In this document: in pieces, positions 33,478-42,194 of the stretch
Layout of the letters: each line of letters starts with the position of its first letter
How positions within the stretch are numbered: position 1 is the stretch's first letter
Assembly: GCF_005780165.1 (NCBI RefSeq)
Contig: NZ_VAUV01000004.1
Coordinates: 310,001 to 374,000 of the forward strand
DNA from: Phragmitibacter flavus
GTDB lineage: Bacteria; Verrucomicrobiota; Verrucomicrobiia; Verrucomicrobiales; Verrucomicrobiaceae
Direction of reading: 5' to 3'
Length of the DNA stretch: 64,000 nt
Notes under the pieces: model-generated
What the model saw: only the letters and a program-made list of their open reading frames with translations
Databases searched by the model: none
Told to the model about the DNA's origin: nothing
Made by a program: the position numbers and the translations under genes

Positions 33478-35136
33478 TTATTTTTGGGACGTGTCACTTC
33501 GGACAATTTGAACCGCCAGTCCTATCCCTCCGATCATCGCAAAGATGAACAGGATCATGCCAACGCCGGGATAACCAAGGATGCGAAATTCGGTATCGAC
33601 CCGCATCATCAAGGATGCGCTGACAATCATCGCCGCCAGGATCAGCCCGAGAGTGATTCGATTGGCGATCTTCTGAAAACTCGTAGTCAAGAGGTTCTCA
33701 TTGATGGAGTCGACCTTGATGCGAACCTTGTTGGTGGCGACCAGTTCGATGAATTGATTCAATCGATTCGGCAACTGCTCCACCAGTTCCTTGGCATCCA
33801 GCAACACCGACAACAAATTGGCCGGAGCCAGACTCTGTTTGGTTCGATCATGAAGAATCTTGGCCGCATTGCGACGAATCGAGTCGTTCGGATTAAACTG
33901 GGGCGACAACGTCCTGCCCACCAAGTCGAGGTTGAGCAGAGTTTTGCCAAGCAGCGTCAGTTGCGGAGGAACGCTCAAGCCACAGTCCGCAGAAATCCGC
34001 TGCACATCCATCACCACCTTGCCAATCTCCAAATTTTCCAGCGGCCTTTCTTTTTGAAGCATTACCAGCTCCGCGATGCGGTTGCGGAATTGTTGTTCAT
34101 CAAAATCTTCATCCGGCGTGCCCATCTTCACCGCCGTCTCTGCCGCGCGTTCCCCATTGCCTTCACTGATGGCCAGAAGCAGTTTGAGCAAATGGGTCTG
34201 AATCGCGCCCTCCAGCCGTCCGACCATGCCGAGATCTAACAACGCGATGCGATGATCCTGAGTAAGAAAGACGTTTCCGGGATGCGGGTCCGCATGGAAA
34301 AATCCCACCACCAAAATCTGATGCAGATAAGCCCGGAAAAGATCTTCAGCCAACTGATCCCCTTCGAGCTCCAGGCGCACCAACCGGCTCATCTTGGTGA
34401 TCTTCACACCGCTCACGTATTCCATCGTCAGCACCCGGCCACTTGAATAATCTTCAATCGGCTGCGGCACCATGATGGTGTCGAACTCTGCCAGCGCGGC
34501 CTTCATCGTTTTAAGGTTCGCCAGCTCCAGCCGGTAGTCGAGTTCCTGCAACAATGCCTTGCGCAGCTCGCTCACAATATTGCTGAAGTGGTAGCGTTTG
34601 CCCACCTCGGTGTGAAGATCCAGAAACTCTGCCAGTTCTGTCATCGCTTCAAGGTCATCGGACACTAACTCCCGAGCTCCCGGCCGCTGCACTTTGACAA
34701 CAACGCGTTGACCGCTGCGAAGCACGGCATGGTGCACCTGACCTAGAGACGCAGTCGCGAACGGCACAGGATCAAACTCCTGAAAAGCCTTGTTGAGCCG
34801 CACCCCGATCTCCACCGAAATGATGTCCTGAACATTCTCAACGGGAACCGGATCAGCACTGTCCTGCAACCGCGACAACGCCTGCATGTAAGCGGCGGGA
34901 ATGAGGTCGGCACGGGTGGAAAGCAACTGGCCTAGTTTGATGTAGGTCGGCCCCAGCTTCTCCAAGTCCTTGGCAAAATCATCCGCTTCCAACGGCACCG
35001 GCGGCGCGACGGCATGAGGCAGCGGATCATCCACAATAGGTGCCTTTTGCACCAGATCCCCATGCCCGTATTTGTAGAACAAGGCGATGAGATCGCGATA
35101 ACGTTTGAGACTGCTGGGACGAAGCGAAAGAGTCAT
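33478..35136 (-). CDS. UbiB/ABC1-family atypical kinase
   Basis: 552 aa. Hallmarks are the KxGQ helix (PTYIKLGQLLSTRADLIP), VVVKVQRPG as the ATP-site lysine, and HADPHPGNVFL with LLDLGMVGRL as catalytic and metal loops. Two C-terminal membrane helices (ITLGLILAAMIVSASLMM; YPGVGMILFIFAMIGGIGLA) anchor it. The family supports ubiquinone biosynthesis or isoprenoid-lipid handling; in a likely menaquinone organism the exact role is unclear. A PAP2 phosphatase gene lies 111 nt upstream on the same strand. Confidence 0.95.
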   Translation of the reverse strand: MTLSLRPSSLKRYRDLIALFYKYGHGDLVQKAPIVDDPLPHAVAPPVPLEADDFAKDLEKLGPTYIKLGQLLSTRADLIPAAYMQALSRLQDSADPVPVENVQDIISVEIGVRLNKAFQEFDPVPFATASLGQVHHAVLRSGQRVVVKVQRPGARELVSDDLEAMTELAEFLDLHTEVGKRYHFSNIVSELRKALLQELDYRLELANLKTMKAALAEFDTIMVPQPIEDYSSGRVLTMEYVSGVKITKMSRLVRLELEGDQLAEDLFRAYLHQILVVGFFHADPHPGNVFLTQDHRIALLDLGMVGRLEGAIQTHLLKLLLAISEGNGERAAETAVKMGTPDEDFDEQQFRNRIAELVMLQKERPLENLEIGKVVMDVQRISADCGLSVPPQLTLLGKTLLNLDLVGRTLSPQFNPNDSIRRNAAKILHDRTKQSLAPANLLSVLLDAKELVEQLPNRLNQFIELVATNKVRIKVDSINENLLTTSFQKIANRITLGLILAAMIVSASLMMRVDTEFRILGYPGVGMILFIFAMIGGIGLAVQIVRSDTSQK

Positions 35137-35247
35137 GTGGGAGATGAAGTTGAAGATGACTGCGAAAGCCTTCGCCTCCGCATGAGTGAATCGGAGCGCA
35201 GGGAAAAGTCGGACGGTTTTTGTTCGTTGTGGGCTTTGAATAAATCG

Positions 35248-35982
35248 TCACGAGCCTGGCTGGGCTGCGGAAGTTTCGTCAGCCGACTCCACCGCGCCTT
35301 TGCGCTGAAGCCAGCGGGCCGCCATCACACAAAGGGATGCCCAAACGAGACCGGCACACCAACCAGCGAGAACATCCGTCGGATAATGCACGCCGAGATA
35401 GATTCGACTGATCCCGATCAAAACACTCAGAGCAACCGCCCCCACAAGGTAATAAGCTTTTTCATACGGATTGCGCGTCGTCCTCGCGAGAAGTGCTCCC
35501 AAGGTCAAATAGGTGACGGCTGCCAGCATCGAATGTCCGCTGGGGAACGAGGGCGAGGTCACCGTCGTCAGGTGTTCGACCACGGAAGGCCGCTCCCGAT
35601 CGAAGAGGTTTTTCAGTGTCGTGGAAATGAAACCACCCCCAACGACCGATGCCAGGACGAGCCACATCAACGCATGTTTGCCACGCAACCAAAAGAAGCC
35701 GAGCACGGCGATGGTGACTAGCGTGATGATCGTGCCGCCGCCAAGCGCGGTGATGTCACGGGTCGCCTCTGGAAGCCAGTGTGGTCCAACCGGCAGTGTG
35801 TTGTCGCCAGCAACGCGAAACATCAAAAGCACCTTTTCATCAAATGGCCGACTGTCGTTGTCGACAATTTCATCGGCCAGCTCCGCAAAGCCCCAGACGC
35901 CGCTGATCACGCACAAGAGAGCGAGCAACAAGGTCCGTTCGGGAAAGGGAATTTTGCGCAGAAGACTGAAAAGAGAATTCAT
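35248..35982 (-). CDS. PAP2-family phosphatase
   Basis: 244 aa. The three PAP2 signatures are intact: KNLFDRERP, PSFPSGHSM and SRIYLGVHYPTDVLAG. Six hydrophobic segments put it in the membrane, with the active site facing out as in lipid phosphatases. Candidates are phosphatidic acid, phosphatidylglycerol phosphate or undecaprenyl diphosphate. It is upstream of the UbiB-like kinase and possibly co-transcribed. The 226-nt gap to the divergent Gfo/Idh gene contains nothing that I can name. Confidence 0.93.
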   Translation of the reverse strand: MNSLFSLLRKIPFPERTLLLALLCVISGVWGFAELADEIVDNDSRPFDEKVLLMFRVAGDNTLPVGPHWLPEATRDITALGGGTIITLVTIAVLGFFWLRGKHALMWLVLASVVGGGFISTTLKNLFDRERPSVVEHLTTVTSPSFPSGHSMLAAVTYLTLGALLARTTRNPYEKAYYLVGAVALSVLIGISRIYLGVHYPTDVLAGWCAGLVWASLCVMAARWLQRKGAVESADETSAAQPGS

Positions 35983-36208
35983 GGATGATATCGAGAAGGA
36001 GGCTGATCAAAAAATCTGGACGTCTTCATGAATCGGAAATTTGGGCTGCCCCGCTTGTGCCAAAATAGACTCGCCGGAACGACCATTTGGCATCCGGCAA
36101 ACCACCTGCCAGGGCATCAGGTGATCCGTGTCGCGCATTTCTACAGGTCCAACGCCGTGACCCGTTTCGACCCCATTATGAAACACCAACGCCCAAAGCC
36201 CTCCTGGT

Positions 36209-37420
36209 ATGAACACAATCCGCAGCAGTCGCCGCCAGTTCCTTCTTTCCGCCTCCAGCATCGTCGGCATGGCGGGGATCTCCCCGCAGTCGCCAATCCT
36301 GGCAAATCAGGGGGCGTCCTCATCATCATCATCCACGAACATCCCCCTCGCGCCACCCGACAAACAGCCTCCGAATTTGCACATCCCCAAAAAGGCTGAA
36401 AAAACCATTGGGTGGGCGATCGTCGGATTGGGCGAACTGGCCTTGGCAGAAATCATGCCGGCCTTCGCGGAATGCCAGTTATCCAAACCCGTTGCCCTGG
36501 TCAGCGGTCATCCCGACAAAGCCCGCAAAGTCGCCGCCCTGCACGGCATCGCCGAGGACGCCATTTATAACTACGACAATTACGACAAGCTCGCCGCCGA
36601 CAACCGGGTCGATGCCATTTACATCGTTTTGCCCAACAGCATGCACGCCGAGTTCACCATTCGTGGCCTCAAGGCAGGCAAACATGTGTTGTGCGAAAAA
36701 CCCATGTCGGCCACCGTCGCTGAAGCGGAACAGATGATCGCCGCCGCAAAAGCGGCCGACAAAAAGCTCATGATCGCCTACCGCCTGCACTACGAACCCT
36801 TTAACCAAAAGGCGATGGAGTTGTGCAAAAGCGGTGCCTTGGGCAAGATCAAAACCTTCGTCTCCACCAACGCCCAAAACGTCAAAGCGCCCAACATTCG
36901 ATTGAGCGGTGAACTGGCAGGCGGGCCGGTGGGCGATGTGGGAGTGTATAGCATCAACGCCGCGCGCTATACCCTGGGTGAAGAACCCGTCGAGGTTTTC
37001 GCCACCGCCCATCAACCCAAAGACGACCCCCGATTCCGTGAAGTGCCGGAGAGCGTCACCTTCATCCTGCGCTATCCCTCCGGTGCCTTGGCGCATTGCG
37101 ATTGCTCATTCGGAACTTCGGAAAGCCGCTTCTTCCGCGTGCTTGGAACCGAAGGTTATCTTCGCATGGATCCTGCCTTCAGCTACCGGGGCTTGCGACT
37201 GCACATGAAGGAAGGCGATGCCAAAAGCGGAGACGCCGAGGTCAAGGAACTGGTGCTGCAACCCGTCAATCATTTCGCCGCAGAAATGGACCACTTCTCT
37301 TCGGTCATCTTGAACGGCGACAAATGTTTAACTCCTGGAGAGATGGGATTGGCCGACATGAAAATTGTCGAAGCCATCGAGAAATCCTGGAAGACCAACG
37401 AGCCGGTCAAGTTGTCCTGA
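36209..37420 (+). CDS. Tat-exported Gfo/Idh/MocA-family oxidoreductase
   Basis: 403 aa. Twin-arginine signal SSRRQFLLSASSIVG, a Ser-rich spacer, then the Rossmann start GWAIVGLGELALAEIMPAF. EKPMSATVAEAEQMI supplies the family lysine and YRLHYEPFNQKAMEL the following segment; GGPVGDVGVYSINAARYTLG is the substrate-domain motif. It resembles glucose-fructose oxidoreductase (periplasmic, tightly bound NADP), so sugar oxidoreduction is the best guess. It sits 27 nt upstream of an SDR gene and may share its transcript. Confidence 0.93.
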   Translation: MNTIRSSRRQFLLSASSIVGMAGISPQSPILANQGASSSSSSTNIPLAPPDKQPPNLHIPKKAEKTIGWAIVGLGELALAEIMPAFAECQLSKPVALVSGHPDKARKVAALHGIAEDAIYNYDNYDKLAADNRVDAIYIVLPNSMHAEFTIRGLKAGKHVLCEKPMSATVAEAEQMIAAAKAADKKLMIAYRLHYEPFNQKAMELCKSGALGKIKTFVSTNAQNVKAPNIRLSGELAGGPVGDVGVYSINAARYTLGEEPVEVFATAHQPKDDPRFREVPESVTFILRYPSGALAHCDCSFGTSESRFFRVLGTEGYLRMDPAFSYRGLRLHMKEGDAKSGDAEVKELVLQPVNHFAAEMDHFSSVILNGDKCLTPGEMGLADMKIVEAIEKSWKTNEPVKLS

Positions 37421-37447
37421 CACAAACCATAAGCCGCCCTATCCGCC

Positions 37448-38323
37448 ATGCCCCAGATGCAACAAAACGAAAAGCCGGTGCGTCCGGAACAGAAGCAGAA
37501 CCAACAACCCGGGATCGAATCCGCGATGGTGCCCGCACCTGAATCGCAGCCGCGCGCCTCCTCTGCCGTTCCCAAACTCAAGAACAAAGTGGCGCTCATC
37601 ACCGGCGGTGACAGCGGCATCGGCCGGGCGGTGGCACTGGCCTTTGCCAAGGAAGGTGCCAAGCTGGCGATTTGCTATCTCTCCGAAGAATCCGATGCCA
37701 ACGATACGCTGGAGGAATTGAACTCCATGGATTGCGACGCCATCAAATTGTCCGGAGATATTGGAGATGAGAAAGTTTGCCGGGAGCTGGTCAAGAAAGT
37801 CATCGCGACCTACGGACGAATCGACATCCTCGTGAACAACGCCGCCGAACAACACCCGCAGGAAAACTTCGAAGACATCTCTGCGGAGCAACTGGAGCGC
37901 ACTTTTCGAACCAACCTCTTCTCCATGTTTTTCCTCACCCAGGCTGCGCTTCCCCATCTGGAAAAAGGAGCGGCCATCATCAACACCACCTCTGTCACCG
38001 CCTATCGCGGTAGCTCCAGTCTTGTCGATTACTCCGCCACCAAAGGTGCCATCGTTTCCTTCACCCGATCCCTGGCGCACGCGCTGGTCAAGCGCGGCAT
38101 CCGGGTCAATGCCGTGGCACCAGGACCGATCTGGACTCCGCTGATTCCTTCGACCTTCGATGCGGACAAAGTGGCGACCTTCGGTTCCGATGTTCCCCTT
38201 GGTCGCGCTGGAGAGCCGAATGAAGTGGCTCCCAGTTATGTGTTTTTGGCGAGCCATGCCGACTCGTCCTACATCACAGGCCAGGTGCTGCATCCGAACG
38301 GTGGAGAGATCATCAACGGATGA
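37448..38323 (+). CDS. Short-chain dehydrogenase (general-stress type)
   Basis: 291 aa. A 45-residue Gln/Pro/Glu-rich N-terminal extension (RPEQKQNQQPGIES) precedes the Rossmann motif LITGGDSGIGRAVA. NNAAEQH, Ser in NTTSVTAYRG, and Y-x-x-x-K in DYSATKGAI complete the active site. HPNGGEIING is the usual end of the YhdG/YdaD-like subgroup found in stress-linked loci. Cofactor NAD(P)H, substrate unknown. It is followed by a pair of alternative hairpins and a small membrane protein. Confidence 0.93.
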   Translation: MPQMQQNEKPVRPEQKQNQQPGIESAMVPAPESQPRASSAVPKLKNKVALITGGDSGIGRAVALAFAKEGAKLAICYLSEESDANDTLEELNSMDCDAIKLSGDIGDEKVCRELVKKVIATYGRIDILVNNAAEQHPQENFEDISAEQLERTFRTNLFSMFFLTQAALPHLEKGAAIINTTSVTAYRGSSSLVDYSATKGAIVSFTRSLAHALVKRGIRVNAVAPGPIWTPLIPSTFDADKVATFGSDVPLGRAGEPNEVAPSYVFLASHADSSYITGQVLHPNGGEIING

Positions 38324-38332
38324 AGAAACACG

Positions 38333-38368
38333 CGCATCAACCGTGGTTGATGCGATTTATCATCAACC
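38333..38368 (+). promoter_or_regulatory. Two mutually exclusive hairpins upstream of the small membrane-protein gene
   Basis: CATCAACC at 38335-38342, GGTTGATG at 38345-38352 and CATCAACC again at 38361-38368. The middle copy can pair with the first (10 bp, 2-nt loop: too tight as RNA without opening) or with the third (8 bp, 8-nt loop). The ribosome site AAGGAG follows at 38376-38381. It could be a protein operator with three half-sites or an RNA switch. Confidence 0.5.
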
Positions 38369-38392
38369 AACCATCAAGGAGTAAACCATCCC

Positions 38393-38602
38393 ATGAGAGA
38401 CCAAGCCCCTGGCGAACCTTCCGATGCGCAACCTAAGTCAACCAAAGGATGTGCCATCATGCTCGTCATTGGACTGCTGCTTGGCCTCGGCCTTCTTGGC
38501 TGGTTTTTTCTATGGGGTCAGGCCATTCCGGAAGGTGAGGAATCAAATAGCAAAGATTCGGCGAACGCGGCGATAACTCTCTCATTTAGGCAGCCGGTTT
38601 GA
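38393..38602 (+). CDS. Small single-pass membrane protein, 69 aa
   Basis: ATG at 38393 with AAGGAG 11 nt upstream, one of the better ribosome sites in the window. A polar N-terminus (residues 1-18) precedes a Cys and one strong hydrophobic helix (IMLVIGLLLGLGLLGWFFLW), then a polar tail rich in Glu, Ser and Asn. Its 3' end overlaps the tail of queC on the other strand by 17 nt. No family recognised. The upstream alternative hairpins suggest regulation. Confidence 0.6.
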   Translation: MRDQAPGEPSDAQPKSTKGCAIMLVIGLLLGLGLLGWFFLWGQAIPEGEESNSKDSANAAITLSFRQPV

Positions 38603-39272
38603 CCGGCAAAGGACCGGCATCCAGATACTTGGTAGGATCGGCGAGATCGGCCAGCTGAAAAGCCTCGCGGCGTTCAACACAGGTCCCGCACTGGCCGCAA
38701 TGGATCTCGCCGCCTTTGTAACAACTCCAGGTCATCGCATAGTCAATGCCCATGGCGTTGCCGCGCCGCGCGATCTCGGTTTTGTCGGCATCAATGAATG
38801 GCCGCAGCAACTTTATGCCCACATAGGTGCCGTGTTTCATTGCATCCGCCATGGCCAGCATGAACGGTTCACGGCAGTCGGGATAAATCGCGTGATCGCC
38901 GGAATGAGCGGCAATCACCAACGCGTCGGCCTCGCGACTTTCCGCAACGCCGCACGCAATGGAAAGCATGATGCCATTACGAAAGGGAACCACCGTGCGC
39001 TTCATGCTTTGTTCTTCATAATGCCCATCCGGAATGTCGCCGCCGCTCTGCAATAGATCGGACGTAAAAAGACGGTTGATGAAGTCCAGCTCAATGACGT
39101 CATGGGGGATGCCCAGTTGCTGCGCATGCCAGGCAGCCATGGGGATTTCGTTGGCATTGTGTTTCGAGCCATAATCGAAGCTCACCGCACCCACCACGTC
39201 ATGTTCGCGAGCGGCCCAATAGAGGGCGGTCACGGAATCCATGCCACCAGAGAGCAATACCAAGGTCTTCAT
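38586..39272 (-). CDS. queC: 7-cyano-7-deazaguanine synthase
   Basis: 228 aa from the ATG at 39272; a GTG two codons upstream is possible. QueC makes preQ0 from 7-carboxy-7-deazaguanine with ATP and ammonia, for queuosine tRNA modification. It shows the PP-loop LLSGGMDSVTALYW, FDYGSKHN, RNGIMLSIA, AAHSGDHAIYPDCR, and the zinc site TWSCYKGGEIHCGQCGTCVERREAF (Cys residues in CYKGGEIHCGQCGTC). No queD, queE or folE is adjacent. I looked for a preQ1 riboswitch in the 52-nt leader and found none. Confidence 0.97.
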   Translation of the reverse strand: MKTLVLLSGGMDSVTALYWAAREHDVVGAVSFDYGSKHNANEIPMAAWHAQQLGIPHDVIELDFINRLFTSDLLQSGGDIPDGHYEEQSMKRTVVPFRNGIMLSIACGVAESREADALVIAAHSGDHAIYPDCREPFMLAMADAMKHGTYVGIKLLRPFIDADKTEIARRGNAMGIDYAMTWSCYKGGEIHCGQCGTCVERREAFQLADLADPTKYLDAGPLPVKPAA

Positions 39273-39324
39273 CGCCACACCTATCCACGCAGTTTGGGAA
39301 ATGTCGATGCTTGAGCCGGTTACT

Positions 39325-40902
39325 TTACTTTGATTTCGGGCGCAGGATTAACAATCGACCCGGGGTGCCAATTCCCGCAGCAAAGGTGACGCCGCGACAG
39401 TATTCCGCGATAAGGATTTGATGACCAGGCAGCACCAGAAGATCGATGGGCCGACCAAGCGGTGCCAGCAAGGTGGTGACCTTGGCGCTGCGATTCGATG
39501 ACTCATTGGGTTGAATGTGAACCACGTCAAAACCCACATCCTTTTCGCGTTTGAGAAGATTGCCGAAACGGGCCGTCAACAAAGTATCGGCAAAGGGTTT
39601 GGGCCAGGTGTGATCCAGCCAGATAATCCCCGACGGACAGGAATGCGCCTCGAAGGTGGAAAGAGAGTCGGTAGAATTTCGGATGGGTTGAGTGACTTCG
39701 ATTCCCGCAGGCAGGTCCGGGCTGTGAGGATATGGCTTGTTGGTCCAGTCGGCATACTGATACGGGAAGCCATAGTGCCTGCCTTCTTCGATGAGGTTGA
39801 GTTCTTCAGGAGGGTCGGCATCGGGTCCGTTTTCGGTGGCAAAAAGGCGGCCCCGATTATCCCAACAGAAACCGTAGCTGTTGCGCAGTCCACGGGCAAA
39901 GATCTCGATTCGAGGGGGTGTCTCATCGGGATTGAGCCGCCAAAGAGTCGCAGTGAGATGATGTTCGCCTGATTGATCGTAATTCGGCAGATCACCGGAT
40001 TCGCCGCCATCCGTGCGGGCACCGCTGGTGACATACATCATGCCGTCCGGACCTTGGGCGATGTGCGAAAGCCCATGGTTGTAAGGTCCGATGCCAAAAG
40101 GATAACTCGCGCGAAGCCAGGGCGTGAACTTTTGCCAGGAACGATCATCTTCCTTCGACCACGGTTCACTGCGAAAGATGGTCACCTCATTGCTGACCGG
40201 ATTGGTCTTCTCATTGCGCTGATTGCAGGTCACATAAAGCCTGCCCTCGCGATCAACCGTTAATCCCATGGACGATGGCGAGCCGAGCGATGGGTCGAGA
40301 TAACTCGACGCTTCGATCAATCGCGTCAGGTGAGTTTGATCAGGATTCCACAACCAGATGTCGCCTTGTCGCGAAAGTGCAAGCACCTGCCGACCATTGG
40401 CATGCATGGCAAGACGCACCGGCGAAAAGCTCAGTTCCGCAGCAACCCGCAAATCCCATCCTTCCGGCGGTGTGGGGAGCTGTTGACCCACCATGGATGC
40501 CTGCAAAGAATCGAGCGTCGGATGTTTTGTCTTCGCCCGCAGACTTCGGATCTCTTCGACAGAAGGTGCCGGAAGCTGATTGCCCCACGAGGAAAAGACA
40601 TATGAAAACACCGCCGCAAGATCCTCATCACCGAGCAACACCGGCGGCATGGCACCGTGATAGGCAACGCCATTGACGGTGATCTTTTCCGACAATCCCT
40701 CCAGAGGAGCACGCAGCGACTTTTCGCGATGACTCTTCAAAAAATCCGCGTTGGCCAGTGGCGGAAACACGCCGGGAATGCCGGTGCCCTGCACGCCGTG
40801 ACAAAGAGCACAGTGTTGCTCGTAAAGTTGGGCTCCGTTCGAAGCCGCATGAAGCGGCAAACTTAGCCCTAGGAAGATAAGAATGGAGCGAAGGATCATC
40901 AT
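39325..40902 (-). CDS. Exported cytochrome c fused to a sorbosone-dehydrogenase-like beta-propeller
   Basis: 525 aa from the ATG at 40902. Signal peptide SILIFLGLSLPLHA, then a class I cytochrome c domain (haem site C31-A-L-C34-H35, axial Met in GAMPPVLLGDEDLAAVFSYV, core YHGAMPPVLLG). From about residue 150 it has a six-bladed beta-propeller like soluble glucose/L-sorbosone dehydrogenases (GLSHIAQGPDGMMYVTSG, RGLRNSYGFCWDNRGRLFATENG in parts). It would oxidise a sugar and pass electrons to the cytochrome; PQQ is likely but not shown. It follows a GH99-like gene by 10 nt. Confidence 0.9.
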   Translation of the reverse strand: MMILRSILIFLGLSLPLHAASNGAQLYEQHCALCHGVQGTGIPGVFPPLANADFLKSHREKSLRAPLEGLSEKITVNGVAYHGAMPPVLLGDEDLAAVFSYVFSSWGNQLPAPSVEEIRSLRAKTKHPTLDSLQASMVGQQLPTPPEGWDLRVAAELSFSPVRLAMHANGRQVLALSRQGDIWLWNPDQTHLTRLIEASSYLDPSLGSPSSMGLTVDREGRLYVTCNQRNEKTNPVSNEVTIFRSEPWSKEDDRSWQKFTPWLRASYPFGIGPYNHGLSHIAQGPDGMMYVTSGARTDGGESGDLPNYDQSGEHHLTATLWRLNPDETPPRIEIFARGLRNSYGFCWDNRGRLFATENGPDADPPEELNLIEEGRHYGFPYQYADWTNKPYPHSPDLPAGIEVTQPIRNSTDSLSTFEAHSCPSGIIWLDHTWPKPFADTLLTARFGNLLKREKDVGFDVVHIQPNESSNRSAKVTTLLAPLGRPIDLLVLPGHQILIAEYCRGVTFAAGIGTPGRLLILRPKSK

Positions 40903-40912
40903 GAACGTTGCC

Positions 40913-42184
40913 TCAAGGCTCAATGGGAACCTGCGGTGGCACCTGAACTTTCTCCCGCAGCCGTCTGGTTGCTTCCCCCACCAGCCGCAGATACCAGTCG
41001 GACGGCAAACCTTCATAAGTTCCAAGACTGGCCTGAACGGGTGGATCATTGGTCACCTTGAAAATCGCCGTCGCTTCATCCACTTCATCAAACATCGCCA
41101 CCATGGCGCTATCAGCACCGAGCTTCGACAACTCGTGAAACTGCTCCCACAAAAAATTTCCACCACGACGCGGAATTCCCGATTTCCCCTGCGCCTGTTT
41201 CTTCAAATTGTCCCAGCCAAAACCGGGATAAACGGTCGGAATCCACAGGATGTCGTGCGCATCGCATTCCGCCTTGTCGGCCGCCCAATAGTTGGTGGTG
41301 GCGCGCTTCTCACCATCGGCCCGGACTTCATAATTGCCGGGATTCCAAGGCGAAATCGCATCCAAACGACGGAACACTTTTTGCCATGCAGGATCGTCAT
41401 TGCGGCGCCAATGCCACTCACCAGCACCGCCCAAAAAGGCTTGATAAGGACCCGGCTGCTGGAAGAAATCGATCAACTGATTCGCCACCTCGGTCGTCAT
41501 GTCGTTGACGGTTGATTGCCGGTAAAGCCCAAACAACATCACCACCGGTTTGCCGTTTTCATGAACATACCGTCCGTCCTTCAAAATGCCTGCATCGACG
41601 AGTTTTTTCCACTCAGGGATGATCAGATCAACGACCTTTGCCGCCTTGATGCCCGTCATATCGAAAGTCAGTGCCCACACGCGACCGGTGGCTTTCGCAG
41701 CATCACGGACATGTTGAAGCACGCGCAACCGCGACTCATATCGGGACTCATATCGGGACTCCGCCGGAGCACCGGGAAGGTCCACCACAAAATGCTGCAA
41801 CCACACGCCGTCGATGCCGTAATCCCGCATCCACTTAAAATGACGTTTCACCGTCTTGGGATGGTCCGAACTGAACAGATATGCCTGCAAACCATCCCGG
41901 TGCGTCCATCCTGGTGCCGCGAATTTTTCTTCAACCGAGTATTCCGCCATGTCCGGCCACATCTCGACCGACAGCGTTTCTGCGGTGATCTTTTTATCAT
42001 CGCGGCTCCAATGAATCCACCCCACATTCTGCGCATCCCCCGGCGCACGAAACCATCCCTGATAACCCGCCAACACCTTGCCGCGAAGCGAAGTCGCATC
42101 AACGACATCTCCGCCTAGAGCGATGACTGACCCGCCACCCACACCCATCAAGACGGCGGCGAGATGAATCCAAAAAGCGCTCAT
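40913..42184 (-). CDS. Exported GH71/GH99-like glycosidase-family protein
   Basis: 423 aa with a signal peptide (AAVLMGVGGGSVIALGG). VLAGYQGWFRAPGD, YGIDGVWLQHFV, ALTFDMTG, and ADSAMVAMFDEVDEATAIFK match the barrel of GH71/GH99-like proteins (endo-alpha-mannanase relatives). An insert reads ESRYESRYESR because a 12-nt unit is tandemly repeated (41733-41761). Substrate unknown. It lies 10 nt from accD upstream and 10 nt from the cytochrome/propeller gene downstream, so a sugar released by it might feed that dehydrogenase. Confidence 0.82.
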   Translation of the reverse strand: MSAFWIHLAAVLMGVGGGSVIALGGDVVDATSLRGKVLAGYQGWFRAPGDAQNVGWIHWSRDDKKITAETLSVEMWPDMAEYSVEEKFAAPGWTHRDGLQAYLFSSDHPKTVKRHFKWMRDYGIDGVWLQHFVVDLPGAPAESRYESRYESRLRVLQHVRDAAKATGRVWALTFDMTGIKAAKVVDLIIPEWKKLVDAGILKDGRYVHENGKPVVMLFGLYRQSTVNDMTTEVANQLIDFFQQPGPYQAFLGGAGEWHWRRNDDPAWQKVFRRLDAISPWNPGNYEVRADGEKRATTNYWAADKAECDAHDILWIPTVYPGFGWDNLKKQAQGKSGIPRRGGNFLWEQFHELSKLGADSAMVAMFDEVDEATAIFKVTNDPPVQASLGTYEGLPSDWYLRLVGEATRRLREKVQVPPQVPIEP

Positions 42185-42194
42185 CGAAACCGAC

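Noticed and set aside
36007-36270. Short minus-strand frame between PAP2 and the Gfo/Idh gene
   Set aside because: It overlaps the Tat signal of the Gfo/Idh gene and shows no motif or ribosome site.
39273-39324. Possible preQ1 riboswitch before queC
   Set aside because: The leader is short and lacks the preQ1-I stem and A-rich tail consensus.
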